NCBI GenBank assembly: GCA_918807975.1
Contig: OU964932.1
Coordinates: forward strand, 17,329,501 to 17,393,500
Length of the DNA: 64,000 nucleotides
Reading direction: 5' to 3'
Origin: Aplidium turbinatum
Taxonomy: Eukaryota; Chordata; Ascidiacea; Aplousobranchia; Polyclinidae
Part shown: positions 31,055 to 44,851 of the stretch, piece after piece
Numbering within the stretch: position 1 is the stretch's first letter
Layout: each line of letters begins with the position of its first letter
Notes under the pieces: generated by a model
The model's database searches: none
What the model was told of the DNA's origin: nothing
The model's input: only the letters and a program-made list of their open reading frames with translations
Translations under genes and position numbers: made by a program

Positions 31055-33776
31055 CCAAGTTTTGTTGAATTTTCTATTTTCATCAGCAGCCTCTCCATTC
31101 AACTGTGCTTGTTCATATATCCGACCAACCTCCGCGTCAGTTGGGTCCTTTGCAGAAAAAAAATGAATGTTGGGTATGTGGTAGTTATTTGTGGACAATA
31201 TCACCTATTCTTTCAGGCGATATTTACCAATGTTCGAATTTGAGTTCACTTGTGTATTGCTTACATACCGCGATAAAAAGCTTGTGGGGTCGTAGCTGAG
31301 ATGGATAAAAACTGAACTTTGCGTACGCCCTGACATGCAACGCCGCTTCCATAAAATCATTTTTGAGTGCTCGAAATTGGAAATGAAGATGTTTACAGCA
31401 CCCAGGTTGAGATATATGAATACATTCTGCTTGTCGTCGTACGAAGGTGGAACCGACTGGCGCTGTTTCATTTTTTATGAATTGAATTACCGCGAATAAT
31501 TACGTTTTTTTATCAGTTTGTATCTCGTTATGTTTTCATGGACGCTCATATTATTGCAATGCAACCGTCTAACGACACTACCTTTTCATTGCAACTTTTC
31601 AGTCAGCAAATTAGTCTGAAATTGCATCAATGCAATAGACTAGCTGGTTGAAGAACATTAAGCAACGTTTTGTTGCAGCAACATGACAAATTTATTTTGT
31701 GCCACACGATTTATTAATTATGGAAGGCACAGAGTATATCGTTAATGTTTTTTAAAGATTCTTCTGTAATTCTTCAATATATTCCAGCATGTTTCCAAGA
31801 GGAAAATTTAGCGTGTCATATTATTCTGTACTGTATTAACTTCTGCAATTGGTTTATTTAGATTAGCGTTTATTAAAAGTTGTGTTTACGGTTTACTACT
31901 ATGTTAGCCTGTCAAAATTACTTACGGGCGTTAACCTTGACAATGAAAAAATTGAAAATTTTTGTTTTAAACAGCAGCACGGTACACTCCACAAACTCAT
32001 ACCGTGTTTTTCTTTAAGTTTTTGAGAAATATTATCTAGGTGCAATTTTGCTAACTCAAAATCCTTATCAGATTCCTGAACCAGTGTTTCCCACCCTGTT
32101 ATGCTGCATTATTTTGAGACTTTTAACCTCGTTTTTTTTGTGCAAGATCGTTAATTAATAAAATCCAAAAAATCAACCAATTTCACAGTAGACTACCTGT
32201 TTCAAGGAGTTTACTTTTGTTGCTACAAGCACACAAAACTATGTAAAAACGCGTGATTCAACATGAGCAGTAAATCTGTAGGCGGCTGTGCACACGCAAT
32301 TTCCTGAAAACATGAAATTGTTCACTCGAGAATCCGACCCTGTTGGAAAAAACTGGTTTAAAACGTGGTTGGAAACACAGGGTTAAACTTAAACGAGATT
32401 TTTCCAAGGCCTTTGTTTGTCTTGTGGCCATGCGCAACATGTGTTCTCATACAGATAATATTTTTTCAGTTGCCAGGGAACATCAGTGCTGCAGTTGTCC
32501 ACCTGCATTTAGCACTTTTACATGTAATGGCACCCTTTTATTATAGCACTATAGGATCTACCCGTGAGAGTTGATCTAATTCCATATGATAACCATGAAA
32601 GTGTAAAAATTACCTTATTGCATTGCCAGGCCATGGGCAAAAAACTACCATGTAAACTTAGCTTATCTCTCACAAATGATCTACATTTACAAAAACAGTA
32701 AAGCAAGATACGGTAGCCTACTTTCGTTTCGGGAACAAGTTACAACGTTCATCTAATAAAAGCAAAGACAAATTGATTAAACAAATTGATTTATTGCTTC
32801 ACTGACGTTTCGCGCACCATCACAATGCGCATCCTCAGAGCGAATAGCATACAAAATAGGCTACAATTTACAAACTTATATACACTGCAGTGCTTTTCAA
32901 CCGCACTATATAACTTTGTAAATTTTATTTTGTATGTTATTCGCTCTGAGAATGCGCATTTTCATGGTGCGCGAAACGTCAGTAAAAGCAGTCAATCAAC
33001 TTGTTTATCTTTGCTTTTACTTTCATCAGATAAACGTTGCAACTAGTGCTAGAAACGATAATTTTCCCGATGAACACCCAAATTTTTCAGTATTCATACG
33101 GTACTTTGCCAACACTTAAGTTTTGTGACTTTTGACAGCTGACTTGTTAAGTAGCTGAAATGTCTTCGTCTTTTCGTATTATCGTCTACTTTACGAAGTC
33201 CCACGATTCAACAGCAACCTCCTCAGCTTAAGTCTCGCGTCATCAGCATCCTGACATGCGGCATTTAAAGAAGTGTAGGCTATGTAAAATTATGTATCGA
33301 AGCAAGTTTTTCTGTTGTTGTGTAAAGTTTTGGCACAAGTGGGCCTTCAAATTACTGTTGTCTCGTTAATTACAACCAGGAGGGTGCGGTGGTACTGTCT
33401 ACTTTTCCTCATCTCCACTGGAACTTGATAGAAATATATAAAATGTTTATACGATACTGTGCAGCACTTTCTATATCCTGCAATTTTGAAAATGTCTGCC
33501 GAAACAATTGTCCACCTGTCTCTGGCAACTGTTTTATTGAAAGTACATTTTCTTCATCGTCTCTTGACAGTGGCCAATCCACTACATCGTTGGTTTGACC
33601 GACATATCCTCTCATTCATATATGTGTAATGTCTTCATTTGTGATTTCTTGTTTGTATTGTGCTTATAAGCGATTGTACCGCGTGGATTTTTATTTGGCT
33701 GTGCATAATGAAGTTTTACAAGTACAGTATTTTCTACTTACTGCTTTAATGCATAATGAAATGTAATTATTGGATG
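31055..33776. other. Downstream of the mucin-like gene; no further gene seen
   Basis: The 3' UTR must begin here. The first clear AATAAA I see is at about 32157, so either the UTR is long or a variant signal is used. The other recognisable feature is the palindromic MITE at 32738-33044. Confidence 0.45.
32738..33044. mobile_element. Palindromic MITE with ribozyme-like core in each arm
   Basis: Ends AGTTACAACGTT and AACGTTGCAACT, and two arms of about 150 bp are inverted copies of each other. Each arm has the block CTGAGRATGCGCA...TGCGCGAAACGTC (on the - strand at 32804-32838, on the + strand at about 32945-32980). No certain target duplication was found. The left arm has an extra GGCTA at 32857-32863 compared with the right arm. 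Confidence 0.75.
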
Positions 33777-33784
33777 TTTTAAAG

Positions 33785-34262
33785 CAGTGGTTCTTAACCT
33801 TTTTTCTATCAAGCCCCCCTTCAATAATGGTCATGTGCCTCGCGCCCCCCTAGATTTTAAATAAGTTTAAGTATCATACCAAAAAAATTGCATTTTTGTC
33901 TGTTTATTGTACACATCAGTGAGATACTTGACACTGCTTCTTAGCGACTAGATTTTTAATGCGAGGTTTAACTCCAGAGAGTGAACAACGTAAGTCTCCT
34001 TCAACTCTCAGCCGTAGAAAAGTAAAAATGAACCAGCGTCGAGAAAATTTGATAGATCTAAAGGAGCTCAGTGCAAAATAGTTTTGTAAAGTTCTGGTCT
34101 AACTATAATAAAGCAAGAATTACTGAGTACAATATAAAATATGACTAACAGCATAGGTCCTAGGTCATTAAAGTAATTTTAAAAAAATCGAAATTGTTGT
34201 AGAGCTCGCGCCCCCCCCTGAGAGATGCTTCACGCCCCCCCCCCCCCGGTTAAGAACCACTG
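33785..34262. mobile_element. hAT MITE (478 bp)
   Basis: Termini CAGTGGTTCTTAACC and GGTTAAGAACCACTG are perfect inverted repeats. The 8-bp duplication TTTTAAAG lies at 33777-33784 and 34263-34270. GCCCCCC runs occur at both ends. This terminus is a very widespread animal hAT type. Confidence 0.95.
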
Positions 34263-34743
34263 TTTTAAAGGACTTTAAGAAATGTACGAAATGGATAAAT
34301 TATATAGTTTTTATAACTTGGTGCAAAAACTCTTATTTGGTAGGCTACTGCTGAAGATTTTCTTGCCGTTACTCTCAGGCGGAGTGCTTTGCCGAAACTT
34401 ATTTGTGCCAATACTGCAGATGTCTATATCCCAGCAGTGAGCCAGTGACGTACGGTAGTCTATTTTTTTTGGAGGTGTTTGTATTATTTTGAAATTTTCA
34501 AACACACGCTTAATTTGCACAGTGACTTTTTATACCATATCAGTTTATTTTAATATGAACAGCTATCGAGCAAACCTGTTTAAAGCGGCTAGCCTGTTAA
34601 AAAAAAGTGAACACCCAAAAAAATAAATGGTCACCGTACGCCATTGTATCCCAGCTGACAAAAGTTGCCTTGTTTTGTCAGTTGAACGTTTATTTTATCA
34701 CGCGTGCACTGTTTACGTTATGGTTTTGTTTGTGACATTCAAC

Positions 34744-34869
34744 CAGGGCCGTAGCCAGACCGCAGAGCAAGGGGGGCCGAAAAAATTGAATCATTATAAT
34801 TGTAGCTGTGCTCGAGAATGTTGGGATTTTGCCAGGGGGGGGCGAGGCCCCCGGCTGGCTACGGGCCTG
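34744..34869. mobile_element. Very short hAT MITE (126 bp)
   Basis: Termini CAGGGCCGTAGCCAG and CTGGCTACGGGCCTG, 8-bp duplication CATTCAAC (34736-34743, 34870-34877). G-rich and C-rich blocks flank a 60-bp middle. The ends are related to those of the element at 3970. Confidence 0.93.
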
Positions 34870-36046
34870 CATTCAACGATTTTTCCAAGCAAGGGCAAGT
34901 CGTGTAGATGCAATGTTTTTTCATCATTAGCTGCATGAATTACACTATAGCACCTGCATAACAATCGCACTTAATTGGATAGTTGAACACAAACGACTAT
35001 ATCACTATATGCATCCATAAGCCTTGCAACCTTCACCGATGTGTTCCCTATTTCGTTTGTACTCACCGAACAACTTTTAGCTTCCACGTCTATTGTGTTG
35101 ATCACCTAACAAGTTCTACTCTTCAGGGTATTGGAGAGTAAAACAAGCTGTTTTGTTGGTATCAATAGGATATTTCTTTATGCCACTAATAAGAAAAAAT
35201 GTACGGTAATATTTTACCCCCTCAAGTATCCAAAGACGCATGAGCTCTTGCAGAAAGCTTTCAGTTTTAAGAAGATTTGTTCAAATATCAAATGCCGCCA
35301 TTTCCTACATGACGTTTCTGACTCCAGAAAGCAACAAAGCATCATATGATGTTTGAACGATGATTCGCAGTGTGCGTCTGGTATACATAACTGAAGCATT
35401 GCGTTGCTCGATAGTGCTCCAATATATTGCGTAATTTATACTGTACTTTCCTGGCATCATGTTACCGCATCCTTTCGATCTGTTATTTTAATTACGGTAT
35501 TATATGTAGGCCTACTAAGCAACCGCTTTAAAAATAACAGGTAAAAAACTCAACTTATTTGAACTTTAAGAATTAATTGAAGATAATTTTGGGGCACCGA
35601 ATTCAAATATCTCGGATTTGTTCTGGCACATCAGGAGTTTGTGATACCGTATGTATGTACGACCTAGTCCTATATGCACGGTTCCATTGCTAAAGGTTTG
35701 TGCCAGTGTGTGTATATTTTGTGCAAGAGGTTTCCCAGTTATTGCTCTTAGCTTTGCCACTTTTTGATGGTAAAAACAAATTGGCACCGTAAGTGCAGTC
35801 TGTGGGAGAATTTTAGCTAATTTTATCCCATGCCACAAATTGCTGGATGCACCACCTACCGTTCGGTAGACTTGACGCGCAATAAACTCAACGTCAAAAT
35901 GTCAATCTCGGGGCCTGACGTGATAGAAGAAATTTGAGCTAAGATTCGGACTCAGCGTTCCAAAATTACCACAATTCTAAGGTCGCGGAGCGAATAAGAA
36001 TGTTTACTCGAGAGCTTAATTTTGACAGGTTTTTACACCAGTGGCG

Positions 36047-36160
36047 CAAACTCGGTCACCGAGATTGACAGAGTGAAGTTTCCGCTTGTTGAAATGTCTG
36101 AATTTTTCTATTCACCAAGTGCCGCTGGAGAGCTGTCCTTAAGAGTCGCTCAAGAGCATG
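36047..36160 (+). repeat. Dispersed repeat, copy 1 (pairs with 51236-51345)
   Basis: The block GGTCACCGAGATTGACAGAG-TGAA... to GAGAGCTGTCCTTAA...GCTCAAG is shared with 51236-51345 at moderate identity. Family unknown. Confidence 0.6.
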
Positions 36161-38035
36161 GTAGCCGAAAAACACTGTTTGATAAATTCGGGCGCACCTT
36201 AACCATCTGAAGCCTCCTCGCCAGTTGCCCTGCCGTTTGCGGTTATTGGCTTGCATTTCACTTGAGCTGTTGCTGCTCCCCACGTATAATAACACTTGCA
36301 TTACCGCGACATATTCTGTAATTTTTGAAAGCACTAAAGGTACAACAAAACCATGTGAAGCATAAATAATGTAGTCACGACATTCCTTCAGGGAAATCAA
36401 TTCTAGAACATTCCTTCAAAGGAGTCGACAAACGGTTGTTGCGAAGTGAGGATTCGGCAGGGGCTCAGTCGATCTGCAACAAAACTATGATTTAATGTGG
36501 TGAAAATGTTCCATTTGAAATGTGATTCACCATATACGCAATAAGGCAGTAGCGTTGACAGGGAATACTTTTGGGGCCGGAAAGGTAACATTACATTTGT
36601 TTACCGGCGTCTTGTTTTGGGAGCCTGGGAATGTTATTGGCACCGGGCCCAATGTAGTCCCTCAACGAGCCTGCTACAAGGTATACCTGTTTATCCACGA
36701 GTCGTCAGCGCTTGCAGTTCGGTGTCTTCATGTTTTCATCACTTTAAAAAGAAAATTTATGTTAGAAAATGTGTTCTTGTTTAGTTCAGATATGTGACGC
36801 CATGTTCCGTCAAGAGCTAGAGCTTGGGGGACCTTTAACTGCCGTTGTATGGAAAATGAAGTAAATGCACAAGAAACTGATCAGATTGAAAGAACCAATC
36901 AGTTCCTAATGCAGTAAATCCAATCCCATTAATCTGTGAAGATAATTTTGTGCTAAAGCTAATTTGCTCTGTTGGTGATAGTAATCACATCTTCCTACAG
37001 GTTTTTCTTCTAGTATATCTTGATCGAAAAAGTTGCCCATACACTGTCACGTCAAAGCATCAGCAAACCAAGAATACACTTTCTCCATCGTTGATTGGTC
37101 GAAGGTCATCAAGATCCCATCTGGAGCTGTGATGTCACCATTTAATATCACAGATTGCCAGCTGAGATTATGACGCCCATGACATCATAACAGGCTCATT
37201 GATAAGTTGAAAGTAAAAACAAAGCAAGGAAAACATTCTTTGTTAGTCGAAAACTGCCAAAGATTTGTTGGATCCCCACAAGCCATTGTGAATGCGACAA
37301 TCACAGTTGCCTGCAGAGATTATGCAACGCTTGGCAAAAGAAATCCACCGCAAGCAAACGAAAATCTAACAAAAAACAAACACTGAAACTCAAAAAGGTT
37401 GCAATTACGTCAAAGTATCAATTACCTTATTGGTTTGAATGCAGGAATGCCTTCTTAATTCCAGCTGTTCATTGAAGCATGCAGCGACGCAATGTTTTTG
37501 AGTTACACCTAAAAGAGAAAGCTTGTAAGCAATGTAGCAGAAAGCCACAAGAAACGGTGAATTGTTGTCACATAAAAAATAATGCATTAACATTATCTTG
37601 GAAACAGTGAACTTGAATTGAAATATTTTGTTGACAGAAATATGTTTGAATACTGGCATTGTCGGAAAGCAAACGTGGCTAAAGGTTAACGTGATTTAAT
37701 AAAAAAAAGTTTCTGAGAACAGAAATACATATGTCAATTTGTATTTCAGTTAACCACTGAAACAAACACAAGTTTTTTCAGTCCGAAGGAACGAGTTGTG
37801 GAAAATACACTATTCCATTGCAATGCAGTTTGTGTTGTTTAGGGTGAAAGTAATTCAAGTCCGTCTAATTATTAATAGTTGACAAGGTGCCTTACCTTCT
37901 GCATTTTCCCGACAAGTTCCCCCCAAACTGCAATTTTTGCTTTTATCATCAACTTGTCTGCAATCATTAAGGTTAAGTGCAAAGATTACACTGTTTAAAA
38001 TCTACATCCTGAAAAACATCGAATGTTAAAAATTT

Positions 38036-38103
38036 TCAGGACCTTCTGATGATCCTCCTTTAGGTGAAACAGGCTGTAGAGGTTTTAGAGAGTAATAATT
38101 ATA
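38036..38103 (+). mobile_element. Half copy of the palindromic MITE of 26737
   Basis: GGACCTTCTGATGATCCTCC then GTGAAACAGGCTGTAGAGGT up to GAGAGTAATAATTATA, matching the right arm of 26737-26912. Similar flanking sequence continues beyond (GTAATTC..CTGCTTGGC), so the true element may be longer than the palindrome. Confidence 0.7.
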
Positions 38104-40796
38104 TTTGATGTAATTCGCTCTGCTTGGCAATGAGCACTTTTGGTAGTATTTATTGTTTTAGCACGAAAAACATATATCTTTGTTGAAACTTTTAACGGAA
38201 ACGGAAAGTGTGGCCGAGCTACAGCAGTTCAGTTGAACTTCTTCAGCTCCTCTTCTTCATTTTATAACTTCTGATAAATGCGCATGGAAGAGGCATGTTG
38301 GAGACTATTTCGCTTAAGCAATCGTTATAACAAGGGATCTTATACTTTCATTGTAAATTGATTCTTCCCATTTTCCGCGGGCTTGAGATCTTGCCCAAGA
38401 AAACTGATATAAATTTATCACGGAAACTATACGACCACTATCCATTATCTTGGAGCCAATATCTTACTACAACTTTCAAATGCCAGGTAGCCTACTACGA
38501 TAATTCAGCCATGCTTTGCCACATCACAATCAACCAATGGTATTTGAGCGTGGTATGTAAAAACGCGACCGTATAAGTGCTTAGTGCTCGGTTAGGTATC
38601 ATCAAATAATGAGCGGAAGCAGCATCAACGGCTTATCCAGCGCTGTTAACAGAGCATGCTGTCTTGTGTAAAAAAAAATCTTTTTATACATTAAAAGCTT
38701 TTCAAATAGGTCAGTCTTGTGCAAAACGACAAGAACACATTCTCGACTTCTGCTCAACCAACAAGACTCTGATTGATTTATCGATCCCTGAACGTTTTGT
38801 AGCAATGCTGCATATTTTCTGTAACGTAAATGCCAACTAATCTAGCAGAACTCCTTTACTTAATGACGTTAGTTAAGGAGTTTGTCTTCATAATGGTAAT
38901 TTGGCTTGGTTGATGTAAGCCTGATTTGAATGCATCTTAGTTTTGAACACAAGTTGAATTTCTTTTCTTGAACCTAAGCTCACCTTCGCTTCTTGGGGAC
39001 TTGGTACGACTAACCTTAGAAACAAATCCAGAACAACACATCTGCGACATTTCAGTGTATTAGGGTCACAATTGCCCAAGTATACCAATGCAGGTATATA
39101 TTCCACCTTCCACTAAACTTTCCTAAAACAAACGGTCTGGCAACTGCTTGGACTAACTACCGAGCATGTTGCTAGGAGTTTCAAACCTGCTTTCCAACCG
39201 TTTGAAATTAAATTCGAAAGCTAGAAGCTGATAACAATCGGACGACAAACAGTGGTATTCCCAACACAATATCAGAAGCGTATTGAAAAGAGGAAGAATT
39301 TTACCATGAATGAAATACAAGCGTTTACAACAACTTTCTGCAGCTACTATTACAGAGCCGCGATACAGCATCGAATCAGACAATACGGATGATGCTATTG
39401 CGTTGTGTTCTGATTGTTAATTTACAAAAAGAACAGTTTGAAAACAAACACCGGATAATGTTTCGCGTTACCATATTAATTCTAGTCTTAATTGCAGCAA
39501 CGAATCGCCAATACAAAGTACCATACGTTCTGAAGACGGCATAGTTTTCCAGGGAGCATGACAGTGTAAATACTGAAACATTTCCAGACATACACAGTAA
39601 AACAACATGACCTTCACAAGAATCTCTAAGTTTTTGCACACAGAGAAATCCTTCAACTAGAAGGTAGCCTAATTACTTTAATTGTTTCTTTCATTAACGC
39701 TATAGTCAGCTTTTGAACTACAACCTCATGTTACTAACTCAGCAGCACCATCCGTTGCAACTAAGTTACCGTAGCAATTGAACAAAATTTGTAAAAACGC
39801 TGCATTTCTTCACCCAGGTAGTTCACCTAACTCCAATGCACAAGCACACTGAAAACTACTGTCTGTCGAATTTAAAAATTGTTTTTCTACATATTTCTAT
39901 AATCCAAGTGCCATTTCAGATGTTTTTCAAACCGCATTTACTCAAAATAAATGTAACTACTTCTGTATAGACAACGCCGTTGAAGAGGTACTCTGAACGT
40001 CCAAACTACATTGAAACAACAACTGAACAATAAAACATGTTTCATTTCTTGTCGTTAAGTGACCACTGGAGCGATAGCACTGATATGATACAGCTGTTGG
40101 TGAATGAGCATCAATGACTAAAGTTTGATTGAGATTTGCTATCAGTCGGAGGCTTTTACGTTATTTTAACGTTTGATAATGGCGAAGCAAAGTTGAAACC
40201 CGGTTTTCTTAATTGTAGTTGTATCGATTGGTGTACTTATAAATGGCTTCCGTATTCATAACGACTCTCTGGACATTGTTTAAAATAGACAAGTGGAAAG
40301 AAAAAAACTGGTTATCAGACAAGGCAGGTGTGACAACACACGTGGTGACATGGCTATTGAAGTGCAGACTAGTAACGACAAAATGTTGTACGAGAGCGCA
40401 CATGACGGATGTACACCTCTGGATCACAGGCAACACTTGAAACTGTTCATACGGTTTGAACATATTCAGTCGTTTCAAGTGTCCCTTTATAAGCGTTTCG
40501 ATCTGAAATGCAACAGTTAAAAAACCATCGCTCACAAACTGAAGCTGGGGAATTTGTGTAACAAAAGAAAAACTTCACTATCATCGAATTTCACAGTAGT
40601 GCAGTGAGTAAATCTGTCCAGAAATCAATCAATCATAATTATTTGACAAAATACAACTTTACTAGGTAAGCTGTATTGCGTAAGGCTGGAGACCAAATGA
40701 AGCGTCTGAACTGCTATCAACTTACGGCAACATGACTTCACACCAAGGTAGCCAATGATTCGTTCCCAACTGGCAAATCAGTGCTTTTTATGTCGA

Positions 40797-40855
40797 TTTA
40801 ACGTTTGCAGACGTTGAATGACGGTACAAATGACTGATTTCCTGCCTGGGTTGAT
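40797..40855. mobile_element. CTGCAG-centred MITE, partial copy
   Basis: AACGTTTGCAGACGTTGAAT followed by a weak version of the right arm (AAATGACTGATTTCCTGCC-TGGG). Confidence 0.55.
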
Positions 40856-41291
40856 TCCTTTCTAGCAAGCCACTTGTGAATCAGAAGAGCAGATTTCAAC
40901 CGTAGCCGCCAATGTCTACAATCTTGGATTTCAGTCCAGGAAAAGATAAAACAAAAAATAGAAACTGGAAATGTGACAAAGAAAAACTCCCAAATGACGT
41001 CTTTCTTATCTCGCAACAGCGCGTTGGTGAAACGAACCAGACGCAGTTTCAGGCCAGTAATGCGATAAAGCTGTCATGCATCGCTGTCGTTTCAGATATT
41101 GCAGACTTGTTACTCTGATGTTCTTAACACACCAAGGTATTTACTTTCGGAAAATCAAGCCACACGCTTCCACCAGGTTTGAAATCTAAAAAGAATTACC
41201 AGACCTTCATCGTGTCGAACACAAGCATTTGAAACAAAAAGTGTTGCGACTGTACCTACTTTTAACCTGATTACCATGTTGCGGTATCAAG

Positions 41292-41403
41292 CACGTTATA
41301 ACGTTCGTGTTTTGTCGCTTCTACCTTTTCCTAGATCTCTGCTGTGTTTGGCATATATTGTTTTTGTTGTGATAGTCAGAAATAAAAACAAACTGAACTG
41401 AAC
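41292..41403 (+). repeat. LINE/SINE-like 3' tail, copy 2
   Basis: CACGTTATAACGTTCGTGTT ... CTAGATCTCTGCTGTGTTTG ... AATAAAAACAAACTGAACTG. It pairs with 20717-20824. The end CTGAACTGAAC after AATAAA is a short tandem tail as seen in some non-LTR elements. Confidence 0.65.
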
Positions 41404-41955
41404 CTGATTTTATTCTATGAATGAGTCAACATTGAAAAGTGAGCGAGACATCAATCACTTGGAAAATTAAATTCCATTTTGTTTCATCAAAGCTGTACCA
41501 ACCAGTAGTGTTTCAGTTTATTCTGAAGACAAACTAAACGTTTTTTCTACGAGTTTTCCGCTTATGCCTTGAATCACAACAAAGACACAAGTTAATAGAA
41601 ACTAGTTTATTTGCTTCAACTTTCAATGTTTGCTCGGTCAAGTAAAACTTGATAACAAAAGATCACTAACCTCAGCAGCTGATATTGTGAGTTACTGCGT
41701 AAAAACTTGTCGTTGGGACAACGATCTACCAACCAGCAAAAGCGATTTTGGCTGACGATAATTTCTTAAAGTTCATACACTTATGGACGAAACCAATGAG
41801 CTAAAGTTGTTCATACAAACGTAGTACCTTTATCACGATACTCTCAATTACTGCGTCGAAATAAGGTGCGATTCCAGGGGGCCTATATCACCAAGGAACA
41901 AGATAATCCGATAATTAAAACAAAAAACTATTGAAAAATTGTGAATGTGATTACT

Positions 41956-42025
41956 CATGCGGTTGGACTTGGATAGAGTGTCCGCCTCGCAGTCGGTAGA
42001 CATGGGTTTGATTCGCTGTCGTCCT
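41956..42025 (+). other. tRNA-like or tRNA-derived SINE head
   Basis: GGTTGGACTTGGATAGAGTG resembles an A-box region, and GGGTTTGATTC a weak B box, with GTCCGCCTCGCAGTCGG between. I cannot form a good acceptor stem, so this is a decayed tRNA or SINE head at best. Confidence 0.3.
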
Positions 42026-42569
42026 TTTAAAAATTGAACTAATTTTGACCCTGCTTGGCCCTTAACAGAGAAACTTTAGGAAGCGCATATCTAGGGTTGT
42101 AGTGACAATGATTTTGTACTGTGTTCTTATCCATTTAAGTTAAACAGTACTATGTGACAGCACTCAGATTCGTCTCGAGGCGACTTCGCTGAAACTGTTG
42201 CTTTCGTAAAGTGTTGACAGCAAACCATATTACAAAATTGAAACATAGAATTTATGGTAAAGTATTAAAGAGCTGCGTTATTGGGACTACAGTGCAGCCA
42301 CACTAAATTCTCAATAATTGACAACAAGGTAAATTAACTAACTCACAAAATGCGGCGTTACAGCTAATGACATTTTCGTTTTTTTTTCAATGTAGCATTC
42401 CACCTTTTAAACACAACGACCATTATTGTAGCCGATTTTGACTACCGAACATGTTTCTTCAAAAAGATCGAAAGGCTAATTTTGTTCAGGCATCACTCTT
42501 TGAGCTAGATAAAAATTTCAAAAAAAAAAGGGGAGTGTTGCAAATATAAAATTGTGCAGCTATATCTCG

Positions 42570-42630
42570 GCCATTTTTTTACATTGATCCAACATCTTTG
42601 TAGTTGAGTCAATGCGAAAAAGATTTTCTG
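42570..42630. mobile_element. CTGCAG-centred MITE, diverged copy
   Basis: TTTTTTTACATTGATCCAAC-ATCTTTGTAGTTGAGTCAAT then AAAAAGATTTTCTGG keeps the order of the family (left arm, centre, right arm) with many changes. Confidence 0.5.
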
Positions 42631-44851
42631 GCTAGTTCAACTGTAGCCTTGCTGTTCTCAGAACGCTAAAGCAACATCCCATGAGAACAGAAACTTTGGC
42701 CTCTACTTGTCCAGAAACTATCACGTTCTATATTTGATCAACGTTGCATTTCGTACTTGATAAACACAAAGTTACACAAAGCGTCGTTGTTTGTGAAGCT
42801 CTAAAAATAACTAAGTTAAACATAACACTTTAAATTTAACTATATATATCAAAATGTTATTGATTTAACATTGTGGTAGTCAAATAAGTGATCTTGACTA
42901 CATTAACTTGTCAGCAACGCATAGCCTAACCAACTGAAGCTGATTAGAATGTGCGGTAAGCCTCAGATTTCATAATCCCGTGGATTTAGTTTTACTCAAA
43001 ACATGGTTGTTCCTTGGCAATTGCTGTGGTGTATTAAAAATGCGCTTTTCACCTTACTTGCAACACCTAACTTATTTTATGAGAATGAGGTGTACGTATT
43101 CTTCCATGAGGTTAGTGTTACAGCCACTTCAGTCCTAGCTTTTATAATTGAAAGTAAATAAAAATATGAATGAATGCAAAACTAGCACCAACAATCATGG
43201 CTACTCGAACCAAACCTGAACTCAGATATTATAAACCACAAAGGTGTTGTAGCCTACCGAAGCAATAAAGTCATTATCGCTAAATTAACACTTGGAAATA
43301 GTCCACCCAAACATACTCGCACATACAATAATTATAATCTCTTTTCATATGACACTTCGCAATATCTTAGCTCTTCCAAGACACGAAGAATAACATGCAA
43401 CAATATTAACTTGAAACTCTGATCTGACAACATAAAGAATATTTTCAGGTGCTGTGAATACTGCAGCCTCAACCTAGTCACTAGTCAGCCTAGTAAAGCG
43501 ATTTGTCTTAACTCTCAATGACACGTGGTAAAGAAACGCGCATTGTGAGAAGTTGCGGTGGCTTGGTAGGGCTGACGGTATGTTTGTACAGAGCTGCCTT
43601 ACATCACAACAGAACAAATAGAAATTGCTTTTTTCAAGGGTTCTTGAAAAACAAGTGCGATTTCGCAACCTAAGAAATTGAAAGACTGTTTGGGTGAATG
43701 TGCTCGCTGTTGATACCTAAACTGCTTTATACACGGCCCAGCCAACAAATACGTTATTTTTGCATTGATTTAATGTTGGCATTACGTTGAATAAAAGTAA
43801 AACTGATTTTCTGGTGGGGGTTGACAAATTGACATTTTCCTGTGAGTACACATCTATTAAGCAGTTGACGTGTGTACTGCTTTCCAGGTTAAACTACAGT
43901 GACTGTAGTCAGAACTGCAATATAACCTGCTCCGCAAAATTGAATCAATTTAGTATTAACGAATTTTGCAGGCTGGGTACTTCGCTGCTGCGTATCATAG
44001 TCAAAAGGCATCCAAGATAATTTAATACATGAGTATTACTTCCTTCAAACAGCCTTCCATGGCTGGCGCTGGGTATAAACGAGAGTTTAATTACCGCATT
44101 ATAAAATGCACAATATTAAAAATTGTAATATTATATAGATAGTAATTTATTTTTGAGTATTTTAATTTTAGAAAACTAAAGTTGTGTCAATACGTCCGTG
44201 TAACCTGATTCCTCAATGTGATTAAAACTGCGCTGAAATGATAAAATACAGGATTTGTGAAAGCATAACGCATTTAATTGTGAGTCAATCGTTCAATTCT
44301 TGCATGCTGAACCATTGATACGCAAAACAAGCACAGGTACATATCTAACTTGGCTCTTTGTAGCCTTCCTCACGAAACTGTATCCGCTATATACGAACTA
44401 CACGTCGCTGATTCAAAACTTCTTATCGCTTCTTTTCCAAAAACAACAATGAAATATTTTCGATTCGATTCCTGGTAAACAGCCTTTCCATTTCCCAAGC
44501 AAAGTTACTAAGCGATGGCGATTGATATCATTTGATCGCACTATCAGCATCACCCAAGCGCTTTTCCAGTTAGCAGAACAGAAAGATGACGAGCACTTCT
44601 AGCCAGCAAATCACCTCTTATGTTGCAGGCTTGCAGCAACGTAAAAAAGCCTGATTTGTTGACTAAAAAGCCGTCTGCAAAGTGTTACCACCATTCACAT
44701 TTCTTCAATAATTTTGAAAATGCAATACTTTCTTCTACGTTTTTAGTAGGTATCGCTTGATACTGTTTATGGTGGCAGTTATGGCCTTGCAGTAAATAAG
44801 CATATCAGATAAAGGAATAACACACAAACCACAAAAATAAGCAACAACAGG

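Larger units (their letters stand above)
34878..40796. other. Long non-coding stretch
   Basis: Many overlapping short open frames on both strands, none with a domain or consistent exon structure. Only a dispersed repeat (36047-36160) and a MITE half (38036-38103) are recognised. Confidence 0.5.
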
